Part shown: positions 1-5,040 of the stretch, in pieces
Layout of the letters: each line of letters opens with the position of its first letter
Numbering within the stretch: position 1 is the stretch's first letter
Assembly: GCA_002407725.1 (NCBI GenBank)
Contig: DHOD01000106.1
Location: 1 to 5,040 of the forward strand
Source of the DNA: Christensenella sp. UBA5399
GTDB taxonomy: Bacteria; Bacillota; Clostridia; Christensenellales; Christensenellaceae
Length of the DNA: 5,040 nucleotides
Direction of reading: 5' to 3'
Notes under the pieces: generated by a model
The model's database searches: none
Told to the model about the DNA's origin: nothing
What the model saw: only the letters and a program-made list of their open reading frames with translations
Translations under genes and position numbers: made by a program

Positions 1-102
1 TCAAGGATTGGGGGGCACGCCATAGGCACATTGACCCCATAGGAATACTCATAAGCACCAACTTGCGGATTGTTCCACAAATTAATTCGGTGCTGACTTC
101 AA
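1..102. other. Non-coding or unresolved window edge
   Basis: No gene can be supported here. On the plus strand two frames close within the first 42 bases (stops at 23-25 and 40-42), so the tail of a convergent gene is possible but cannot be recognised. On the minus strand a frame is open from about base 95 to the edge, but it has no ATG with a ribosome binding site and no recognisable motif. No convincing -35/-10 pair was seen on either strand. Confidence 0.4.
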
Positions 103-138
103 AAGCCGCCCAATCTCACACACGAGACCGGGCGGCTT
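103..138 (-). terminator. Intrinsic terminator downstream of cimA, possibly bidirectional
   Basis: A 9-bp perfect GC-rich stem (103-111 AAGCCGCCC with 130-138 GGGCGGCTT) encloses a 2-nt by 2-nt mismatch and a further 4-bp TCTC/GAGA stem (114-117 with 124-127) closed by a 6-nt loop. It begins 10 nt past the cimA stop codon. Read on the minus strand, the 3' arm runs into TTTT and then GAAG, a short U tract. Read on the plus strand it is followed by a longer T-rich stretch (TTGTTTT), so it may also stop a convergent transcript from the left. Position and shape fit the end of the minus-strand operon; termination itself is inferred. Confidence 0.75.
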
Positions 139-147
139 GTTTTAGCT

Positions 148-1722
148 TTAGTTCTTCTCTTCCAGCGTCAGCTTGTATTCGATGGAATCGGACAGTGCCA
201 TAAAGCTCGCCTCTATGATATCTGTGGAAACCCCCACCGTGCTCCAACTGCGGTTGCCGTCCGACGATTCGATCAGCACGCGCACCTTGGCGGCAGTGGT
301 GTCCGAGCTCTCCAGCACACGCACCTTGTAATCGGTGAGGCGCATGTCCTTGAGCACAGGATAAAACCCTTCCAGCGCCCCCCGAAGCGCCACGTCCAAC
401 GCGTGCACCGGGCCGTCGCCTTCCGCGCCCGTCACGCGCGATTCGTCGCCCACGCGCACCTTGACGATTGCCGACGAAGGATATTCCCTGTCCCCCAGTG
501 GCTGCTCGCCTATAATTTTGAAATAATCCAACTTGTAGAACGATTGATCCTTGCCCGTCATCCGGCGGATCAACAGCTCGAAGCTTTGCTCGGCGGCCTC
601 GTACTGGAATCCATCAAATTCCCGCTGCTTCAATTCCTCCACAATCCTGCTGACAATATGTGACGAGCCGTCCACATCGGGATCGATACGCTGTATCTTC
701 TTGAGCAGCGTCGCCTTGCCCGACACCTCGCTCATCAGGTATCGCCGCGCGTTGCCCACTGTTTCGGGCGGGATGTGCTCAAAGCTCTCGCGTACCTTTT
801 TGACGCCGTCAATGTGCATGCCGCCCTTGTGCGCAAACGCGCTCGCGCCCACGTACGGCATGGATGACGGCAGCCAAATGTTTGCAATGTCCGCAATGCG
901 CCGCGCCGTCTGTGTCAACAGTTGCATATTCTCCTCCGGGATGCAGGTATAGCCCCGCTTCAGCTGGAGGTTTGCAATCAGTGTGGAAAGGTTTGCGTTG
1001 CCGCAGCGCTCACCAAACCCCACATAGGTGCCCTGCACATGCGCCGCCCCCGCGTCCACGGCCGCCATCGATTGCGCCACGGCCATTCCCGTGTCGTTGT
1101 GGCAATGGATGCCGATCTCCAACCCGCCAAACTGCGCCGCCACTTTTTTGGTGATGGCGTATACGTCGGCATAATACGCCGCGCCGTTGGTATCGCAAAG
1201 GCACAGCACATCCGCGCCGCCCTTTGCCGCTGCAAAAAGCGTCTCCATCGCGTATTCCGGGTTATGAAAATACCCGTCGAAAAAGTGTTCCGCATCAAAG
1301 ATCACATGCTTTCCCTGCACCTTCATATACGCCACTGTGCTGTGGATCATGTTCAGGTTCTCTTCCAGCGTTGTGCGGATCACCTGCTCGACGTGCAGAT
1401 CCCAGCTTTTGCCGAATATGGACACCGCAGGCGTATCGGCAGAGATCAGCGAAACCACATTGCTGTCTTCATCCGCATCGATATTCTTGCGCCGGGTACT
1501 GCCAAATGCACAGAGCACTGCGTTTTTCAGCGGCTGTTCCTTGATCCGGCGGAAAAACTCCAGGTCTTTGGGATTGGATCCGGGGTTTCCCGCTTCAATG
1601 TAGCCTATCCCCAGTTCATCGAGCGCGTGGGCAATGTGCAGCTTGTCCTCTACCGAAAATGCAATGCCTTCGGCCTGCATCCCGTCGCGCAGTGTGGAAT
1701 CAAACATCGTCAGCTTTTTCAT
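148..1722 (-). CDS. cimA: (R)-citramalate synthase
   Basis: This 524-residue enzyme condenses pyruvate with acetyl-CoA to (R)-citramalate, the first step of the threonine-independent route to 2-ketobutyrate and isoleucine. It is a cytoplasmic, metal-dependent DRE-TIM metallolyase. The N-terminal barrel carries the LRDGMQAEG signature (residues 11-19, metal and substrate ligands Arg12-Asp13), CDTNG (176-180), HCHNDTGMA (206-214, metal ligands His206 and His208) and GERCGN (237-242). The C-terminal part (about 400-524) is a LeuA-type allosteric domain with GDGPVHALDVAL (435-446) and STDIIEAS (499-506). The signatures and length match the bacterial citramalate synthase family rather than the shorter methanogen type. 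An in-frame TTG at 1743 would add seven residues, but AGGAGG lies between it and the ATG at 1722 with ideal spacing, so ATG was chosen. It is last in the operon, 122 bp after leuA. Isoleucine feedback is plausible from the domain but not shown. Confidence 0.94.
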   Translation of the reverse strand: MKKLTMFDSTLRDGMQAEGIAFSVEDKLHIAHALDELGIGYIEAGNPGSNPKDLEFFRRIKEQPLKNAVLCAFGSTRRKNIDADEDSNVVSLISADTPAVSIFGKSWDLHVEQVIRTTLEENLNMIHSTVAYMKVQGKHVIFDAEHFFDGYFHNPEYAMETLFAAAKGGADVLCLCDTNGAAYYADVYAITKKVAAQFGGLEIGIHCHNDTGMAVAQSMAAVDAGAAHVQGTYVGFGERCGNANLSTLIANLQLKRGYTCIPEENMQLLTQTARRIADIANIWLPSSMPYVGASAFAHKGGMHIDGVKKVRESFEHIPPETVGNARRYLMSEVSGKATLLKKIQRIDPDVDGSSHIVSRIVEELKQREFDGFQYEAAEQSFELLIRRMTGKDQSFYKLDYFKIIGEQPLGDREYPSSAIVKVRVGDESRVTGAEGDGPVHALDVALRGALEGFYPVLKDMRLTDYKVRVLESSDTTAAKVRVLIESSDGNRSWSTVGVSTDIIEASFMALSDSIEYKLTLEEKN

Positions 1723-1729
1723 TTTTCCG

Positions 1730-1735
1730 CCTCCT
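1730..1735 (-). promoter_or_regulatory. Ribosome binding site that fixes the cimA start
   Basis: A perfect AGGAGG on the minus strand is separated by 7 nt from the ATG at 1722-1720. The competing upstream TTG at 1743-1741 would place this site inside the coding sequence, so it argues for the shorter protein. Confidence 0.85.
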
Positions 1736-1740
1736 TGTTC

Positions 1741-1844
1741 CAATTAATAATTTGAGAATGAATAAGTAATAATTATTGTGGTTTTTCGCGCCGCGAAAAA
1801 CTTCTTTCATTATTCATTATTCCTTGTTCATTATTCCTTGTCCT
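1741..1844. repeat. AT-rich, palindrome-centred spacer, possible small dispersed repeat
   Basis: The leuA-cimA spacer is very AT-rich against GC-rich flanking genes. Its centre is a 21-bp palindrome (1781-1801, 10-bp arms around one base) made of GTTTTTCGCG and its complement. To the right is a perfect 14-bp tandem repeat TTCATTATTCCTTG (1813-1826 and 1827-1840) preceded by a partial copy (1806-1814). To the left is AATGAATAAGTAATAATTATT, which loosely mirrors the right arm when reverse-complemented. AT-rich arms around a GC-centred hairpin resemble non-autonomous repeats scattered in clostridial genomes. There is no transposase or clear target-site duplication, and no -35/-10 pair for cimA is evident. 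As an RNA the hairpin could also influence stability or readthrough into cimA. Confidence 0.45.
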
Positions 1845-3347
1845 TCAGCACAGCAATTTATTGATTGCGTTCAGGTAAGCCAGTATGGACGATTCCAGTA
1901 TGTCTGTGGAAAGCCCCCTGCCCGTCGCGGTGCGCCCCTCCGACGAAACCTGCACAATTACCTCGCCCAGCGCGTCGTCGCCGTCCGTCACAGCGTTGAT
2001 CTTATACTTTTTGAGCGCCACGGGTATGGGTACCATCTTCTCAATCGCCTGGTACGAGGCATCGATCGGGCCGGATCCAAATGCAACCTGTCCCTGCTCG
2101 CCATCTGCGGCGTCCTCCAGTATAATGCTGGATGTCGCACGAATCGTGTTGCCGCTGTTGATCACAAACTGCTTCAGACGGAAGAGCTCCGTCACTTTTG
2201 CACTCCCCTGTAACACCAGCGCCTCTATATCGTATTCCGTGACTTCCTTTTTTTTGTCGCACAGCGCCTTGAATTGGGTAAACGCATCGTCCAGCTCTTC
2301 TTTGGACAGGTTGTACCCCAGCTCACTCAGGAAGTCGTCAAACGCATGCCGCCCCGAGTGCTTGCCCAGCACCATTTTGTTGACCTTCAGGCCCACCGAT
2401 TCCGGCGTCATGATCTCGTATGTCTCGCGCTTGGCCAGTACGCCGTGTTGGTGGATGCCGCTTTCGTGCGCAAATGCGTTGGCCCCCACAATCGCTTTGT
2501 TGGGCGGGATGGATACGCCGATCGTCTTGCTCAGCAGGCGCGACGTGCGGTAAATCTGCCGCGTATCGATATCCGTTTTAGCGTCAAAGTACCCCGCGCG
2601 TGTTTTGATTGCCATCACAATCTCTTCCAGCGCCGCGTTGCCCGCGCGTTCGCCGATGCCGTTGACCGTACACTCCACCTGCGTGGCGCCCGCCGCAACC
2701 GACATCAGCGAGTTGGCGGTCCCCATCCCCAGGTCGTTGTGGCAATGGACGGAGATGTCGATGTCGTCAATCCCCTCCACGTTGCTCTTCAGGTAATCGA
2801 TCAGCTCGTACATCTCCTGCGGGATCGCGTAGCCCACCGTATCGGGGATGTTGACCGTTGTCGCGCCCGCCTCAATGGCCGTACGCACCGCTTTTGCCAA
2901 AAACGGCCTGTCACTGCGGAATGCGTCCTCCGCCGAAAACTCGATATCGGGCATCAACGTTTTCGCGTATGCCACCGATTCCCGTATCTTCTCCAGCACC
3001 TGCTCCTCGCTCATTTTCAACTTATACTCCATGTGCAGCGGGGACGTCGCCAAAAAGATGTGTATGCGAGGCGAAGCGGCGCCTTTTAACGCGTCGTAGG
3101 ATGCGTCAATGTCCTTTTGCACCGCCCGCGAGAGCGACGCGATCGTGGAATCCTTGATGGTCTCCGCAATGGTTTTGACACTTTCAAAATCACCGGGGGA
3201 CGAAATGGCGAACCCCGCCTCAATCACGTCCACCTGCATCGCTTCCAGCTGTTTGGCGATCTCAATTTTTTCCTTCAGGTTCATGCTGCATCCGGGTGAT
3301 TGCTCACCGTCGCGCAGCGTGGTGTCAAAAATCTTAATCGTTTTCAT
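1845..3347 (-). CDS. leuA: 2-isopropylmalate synthase
   Basis: This 500-residue cytoplasmic enzyme condenses 2-ketoisovalerate with acetyl-CoA to 2-isopropylmalate, the committed step of leucine synthesis. The catalytic TIM barrel shows LRDGEQSPG (11-19, ligands Arg12-Asp13), IATSPLHMEYKLKMS-like sequence at 99-113, NIPDTVGYA (166-174), HCHNDLGMGTANS (201-213, metal ligands His201 and His203) and NGIGERAGNA (229-238, Asn237 ligand). A linker carries ANAFAHESGIHQHG (289-302) and LGKHSGRHAF (327-336). The C-terminal leucine-sensing domain is complete, with GSGPIDASYQAIE (424-436) and GRGLSTDILESS (477-488), so leucine feedback inhibition is expected from the family. Length is normal for the shorter bacterial LeuA form. 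The start ATG is preceded by AAGGAG with 8-nt spacing and lies 21 nt after the reductase stop, so the two genes are probably co-transcribed and translationally linked. Confidence 0.95.
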   Translation of the reverse strand: MKTIKIFDTTLRDGEQSPGCSMNLKEKIEIAKQLEAMQVDVIEAGFAISSPGDFESVKTIAETIKDSTIASLSRAVQKDIDASYDALKGAASPRIHIFLATSPLHMEYKLKMSEEQVLEKIRESVAYAKTLMPDIEFSAEDAFRSDRPFLAKAVRTAIEAGATTVNIPDTVGYAIPQEMYELIDYLKSNVEGIDDIDISVHCHNDLGMGTANSLMSVAAGATQVECTVNGIGERAGNAALEEIVMAIKTRAGYFDAKTDIDTRQIYRTSRLLSKTIGVSIPPNKAIVGANAFAHESGIHQHGVLAKRETYEIMTPESVGLKVNKMVLGKHSGRHAFDDFLSELGYNLSKEELDDAFTQFKALCDKKKEVTEYDIEALVLQGSAKVTELFRLKQFVINSGNTIRATSSIILEDAADGEQGQVAFGSGPIDASYQAIEKMVPIPVALKKYKINAVTDGDDALGEVIVQVSSEGRTATGRGLSTDILESSILAYLNAINKLLC

Positions 3348-3355
3348 ATCCTTTT

Positions 3356-3361
3356 CTCCTT
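3356..3361 (-). promoter_or_regulatory. leuA ribosome binding site
   Basis: AAGGAG on the minus strand lies 8 nt upstream of the leuA ATG, inside the 21-nt gap that separates leuA from the preceding reductase gene. No room remains for a separate promoter between the two genes. Confidence 0.8.
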
Positions 3362-3368
3362 TTGTGTT

Positions 3369-4511
3369 TCAGCCTTCAAATATCTGCCTGGCTTTTGCCA
3401 TATTGTCTATGATCTTCACCCCGAAAGGGCACCGGCTTTCACACTGTCCACAGCTTATGCAGTCCGATGCTTTTCCCGTTTGCTCCGCATACCGGGCTTG
3501 ATCTGTTTTTCCTTCTTCCCGCGCCTCGTCCATCAGCCGCGTGACCTCCGCAATGTTGATGTTTTGCGGGCACGGCAGGCAATGGTTGCAGTACATGCAC
3601 TGCCCCGCGCTCACACTCGCAATGTTGCCGTATATGCCCGAATAATCTTTTTCGGCCTCTGTCGCGTCGTAATACGCCACCGCCTGGCGGATCTCCTCCA
3701 CCGACCTTGCGCCCACAATCGCACTGGCTACAGCCGGCCTGCTCAGCACATAGTGGATGCACTGCGGTACCGTCATCGCCACCTTAAACGGCGACGTTTC
3801 CGCCTTCAGCAGCCTGCCCGCGCCAAACGGCTTCATCACCGTAATGCCTATGTCATGTTCGTTGCAATACCCGTATAGCTCTGTGCGGGCCGGGTTCAGG
3901 TTGAATTCACTTTCAGCAATCACATCGGGCTCCGCCATAAAATACTGCAGGTCAAAGTCGCTGTCATACACATGGTCGAACATCGGGTTAATGCTGAAAA
4001 GCATCATGTCGAATATCCCCGTCTGCAGCATTTTCAGCGCTGTGCGCGCATCGTGCGAGCTGAATCCCAGATTCAAAAAACGCCCCTGCTTTTTCAGCGC
4101 CTGCATATACTCTAAAATTCCCGACTGCTGCACCTTGTCCCATTCGTCGTCGCCGTCCATACAGTGCACCATGCCAAAATCGATATAGTCGGTATCCAGC
4201 CGCCGGAACAGGTCGTCCAGGTGCACTTTACAGACTTCCAAATCCCGCGACCGCCCATACTGCCCATTCTCATAAATCGAGCAAATATGCCCCTGTATGT
4301 GTATCTTGTCGCGGCGGCCTTTGATGGCCAGCCCCAGGTTTGTGCGTATGTTGGGCTCGGACATAAACACGTCCAGCAGGTTTACGCCCAGATCCATCGC
4401 CGCGCTCATAACGTTTGCGACGGTTTCCCTGTCCTCAAATTCCAGATACTCGCCTCCAATGCCAATCTCGCTGACCTTAACACCCGTCTTCCCCAATGTC
4501 CTGTATTGCAT
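3369..4511 (-). CDS. Aldo/keto reductase with C-terminal dicluster ferredoxin domain
   Basis: A 380-residue protein made of an aldo/keto reductase barrel (about 1-290) and a C-terminal ferredoxin-like domain. The barrel begins MQYRTLGKTGVKVSEIGIGG, as is usual for the family, so the ATG at 4511 is kept although its ribosome binding site is weak (AGGA, 6-nt spacing). Two cysteine clusters follow: CMYCNHCLPCP (305-315, CxxCxxCxxCP) and CISCGQCESRCP (351-362, CxxCxxCxxxCP), predicted to hold two [4Fe-4S] clusters. By alignment of the DTAxxYG and RRDKxxIATK segments, the catalytic tetrad is Asp47, Glu52 (normally Tyr), His75 (normally Lys) and His116. The IQGHIC stretch around His75 is, from memory, typical of this Fe-S subfamily, so it may be a family trait rather than decay. 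No signal peptide or membrane segment is seen. Substrate and electron partner are unknown. It sits inside a branched-chain amino acid operon, but no step of the pathway clearly requires it. Confidence 0.88.
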   Translation of the reverse strand: MQYRTLGKTGVKVSEIGIGGEYLEFEDRETVANVMSAAMDLGVNLLDVFMSEPNIRTNLGLAIKGRRDKIHIQGHICSIYENGQYGRSRDLEVCKVHLDDLFRRLDTDYIDFGMVHCMDGDDEWDKVQQSGILEYMQALKKQGRFLNLGFSSHDARTALKMLQTGIFDMMLFSINPMFDHVYDSDFDLQYFMAEPDVIAESEFNLNPARTELYGYCNEHDIGITVMKPFGAGRLLKAETSPFKVAMTVPQCIHYVLSRPAVASAIVGARSVEEIRQAVAYYDATEAEKDYSGIYGNIASVSAGQCMYCNHCLPCPQNINIAEVTRLMDEAREEGKTDQARYAEQTGKASDCISCGQCESRCPFGVKIIDNMAKARQIFEG

Positions 4512-4518
4512 ATCGCAT
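4477..4518 (-). other. Possible 13-codon ORF overlapping the reductase start
   Basis: GGAG at 4525-4528 is spaced 6 nt from an ATG at 4518, better placed for it than for the reductase ATG at 4511, which lies 13 nt away. This ATG opens a different frame reading MRYAIQDIGEDGC and stopping at 4477-4479, inside the reductase gene. It is probably incidental, but it could draw ribosomes and lower or couple reductase translation. The peptide is not rich in branched-chain residues, so it is not an obvious attenuation leader. Confidence 0.2.
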
Positions 4519-4538
4519 CCTAATCTCCAGTTCTTTTT

Positions 4539-4573
4539 ATTCCAGCACAGCGCCCTTGTCCGCGCTTGTCACC
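4539..4573 (-). repeat. Displaced second copy of the ilvD 3' end
   Basis: This 35-bp stretch matches 4772-4806 at 34 of 35 positions. On the minus strand it encodes VTSADKGAVLE followed by TAA (4537-4539), a normal dihydroxy-acid dehydratase C-terminus. It is not connected to an open upstream frame. Its stop lies 25 nt before the reductase ATG, ordinary operon spacing, so it looks like the original end of ilvD, later separated from the gene body. Confidence 0.85.
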
Positions 4574-4771
4574 GCACGCTCGTGTTGCTCGCGCAATGTG
4601 CCTCCCGCTTCGTCATGGCTTCGCGCTTCCCTCGCATGCTTCGGTCGCGTTCACCTCATGCTCAGCTGGCTTCCGCCTGCCTTTATTCCGCCACTGGCGG
4701 CGGCAGGCTCCGCCCTCGCCAGCCAGCCCCCGCACATTGGTTCCTTACCATCCGGCGGCTGGACTGTAATC
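4574..4771. other. 198-bp insert between the two ilvD 3' end copies
   Basis: GC-rich sequence with no supported gene. It contains a nested hairpin (4675-4708) and a purine-rich run on the minus strand with repeated GAAGC words (about 4605-4675). It also holds an 18-bp tract (4714-4731) that matches ilvD 4818-4835 at 16 of 18 positions and would encode GGWLAR in the ilvD register. A 40-codon minus-strand frame (4651-4773) overlaps the ilvD stop as ATGA and contains QPPDGKEPMCGGWLAR, resembling [13 protein letters not shown] of ilvD, then runs into unrelated Ala/Gly-rich sequence. The stretch may be a decayed ilvD tail interrupted by a dispersed repeat, or an inserted element. No transposase or integrase is present. 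Confidence 0.6.
4675..4708. repeat. Nested inverted repeat inside the insert
   Basis: Outer arms GCCTGCC (4675-4681) and GGCAGGC (4702-4708) pair over 7 bp, and inner arms CCGCC (4688-4692) and GGCGG (4696-4700) pair over 5 bp around a 3-nt loop. A 6-nt bulge lies on one side and one base on the other. No U tract follows on the minus strand, so it is unlikely to be an intrinsic terminator. It could be a REP-like hairpin or an mRNA stability element between ilvD and the reductase. Confidence 0.6.
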
Positions 4772-5040
4772 ATTCCAGCACAGCGCCCCTGTCCGCGCTT
4801 GTCACCATTCTCGCATACCTTGCCAGCCAGCCGCCTACTTCGCGTTTTACCGGTGGCAAGCTGGTAAGTCGCTCCTTCAGTACGTGCTTCCCCACTGCCA
4901 GGTTGATGGAATAGTCCGGGATATTGATTTCAATGATATCGCCTTCCTCCACATACGCAATCAACCCGCCCGCTGCTGCCTCGGGCGACACATGGCCTAT
5001 GGACGCGCCACGTGACGCGCCGGAAAAACGCCCGTCGGTA
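4770..5040 (-). CDS. ilvD: Dihydroxy-acid dehydratase, C-terminal 89 residues (5' part outside the window)
   Basis: Dihydroxy-acid dehydratase removes water from 2,3-dihydroxyisovalerate and 2,3-dihydroxy-3-methylvalerate to give the 2-keto acids for valine/leucine and isoleucine; it is a cytoplasmic Fe-S enzyme. The visible frame runs open from the window edge. It starts with [11 protein letters not shown], the conserved C-terminal IlvD/Edd signature whose serine is the proposed catalytic base, then [30 protein letters not shown] and [21 protein letters not shown]. The GTG at 4991 is internal, not a start. The final 11 codons lie in a 35-bp sequence repeated downstream (4539-4573). The TGA stop is formed exactly where the two copies diverge, so the end of this gene has probably been rebuilt. 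It is the first visible gene of the operon. Confidence 0.94.
   Translation of the reverse strand, partial: TDGRFSGASRGASIGHVSPEAAAGGLIAYVEEGDIIEINIPDYSINLAVGKHVLKERLTSLPPVKREVGGWLARYARMVTSADRGAVLE
4772..4806 (-). repeat. Functional copy of the duplicated ilvD 3' end
   Basis: This is the upstream member of the 35-bp direct repeat pair with 4539-4573, identical except for one base that changes Lys to Arg (SADRGAVLE here, SADKGAVLE there). The copies stop matching after GGAAT; here the next bases complete TGA, in the other copy TAA, so both keep an in-frame stop. Confidence 0.85.

Noticed and set aside
1..100. Minus-strand open frame and possible promoter at the window edge
   Set aside because: No ribosome binding site, motif or acceptable -35/-10 pair; too little sequence to judge.
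250..325. Internal repeat in CimA (VRVLESSD and VRVLIESSD)
   Set aside because: The codons differ between the two units, and the second unit sits where the family normally has a conserved motif; the likeness is probably coincidental.
1722..1743. TTG start adding MEQGGGK to CimA
   Set aside because: The extension encodes the ribosome binding site itself, and the family starts at the MKKLTMFDSTLRDG segment.
922..1755. 277-codon plus-strand open frame opposite cimA
   Set aside because: It is antisense to a clear citramalate synthase, has no family motif or ribosome binding site, and is His/Arg/Cys-rich as expected of a shadow frame in GC-rich coding DNA.
1781..1801. Palindrome as an intrinsic terminator between leuA and cimA
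   Set aside because: On the minus strand the hairpin is followed by CACAATAATT, not a U tract, so efficient termination is doubtful.
2274..3089. 271-codon plus-strand open frame opposite leuA
   Set aside because: It lies wholly opposite conserved LeuA catalytic sequence and has the Arg/His/Val-rich make-up of an antisense shadow.
4770..4991. Separate 73-residue protein starting at GTG 4991
   Set aside because: The frame stays open to the window edge and reads the conserved IlvD signature [11 protein letters not shown] upstream, so this is the end of ilvD.

Overview
The window is a compact branched-chain amino acid biosynthesis locus. All recognisable genes lie on the minus strand, so transcription runs from high to low coordinates: ilvD 3' end (4770-5040, cut by the window edge), an aldo/keto reductase-ferredoxin fusion (3369-4511), leuA (1845-3347) and cimA (148-1722), followed by a strong stem-loop that probably ends transcription (103-138).

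The content suggests an anaerobic member of the Bacillota, most likely a moderately GC-rich clostridial lineage. The reasons are strong AGGAGG-type ribosome binding sites, a cysteine-rich dicluster ferredoxin domain fused to an aldo/keto reductase, citramalate synthase of the 520-530-residue bacterial type, and AT-rich ATTATTCATT-type repeats in a GC-rich background. This is inferred from style and protein families; no species can be named.

Functionally, IlvD makes the 2-keto acids of valine and isoleucine. LeuA takes 2-ketoisovalerate into leucine synthesis. CimA condenses pyruvate and acetyl-CoA to citramalate, which opens a threonine-independent route to 2-ketobutyrate and isoleucine that shares the LeuCD/LeuB steps. 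LeuA and CimA side by side are homologous acetyl-CoA-dependent condensing enzymes feeding the same downstream enzymes. The role of the reductase is unknown; its catalytic tetrad is non-canonical.

The most unusual part is the 258-bp gap between ilvD and the reductase. The last 35 bp of ilvD are present twice, 233 bp apart, with one mismatch, and both copies end in an in-frame stop. Between them is 198 bp of GC-rich, hairpin-containing sequence that also carries a second short ilvD-like tract. This looks like an insertion or duplication that rebuilt the end of ilvD and left the older end beside the reductase. A second non-coding oddity is the AT-rich leuA-cimA spacer, which has a 21-bp palindrome and a perfect 14-bp tandem repeat and resembles a small dispersed repeat. 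I found no RNA genes, CRISPR arrays, transposase genes or convincing promoters.
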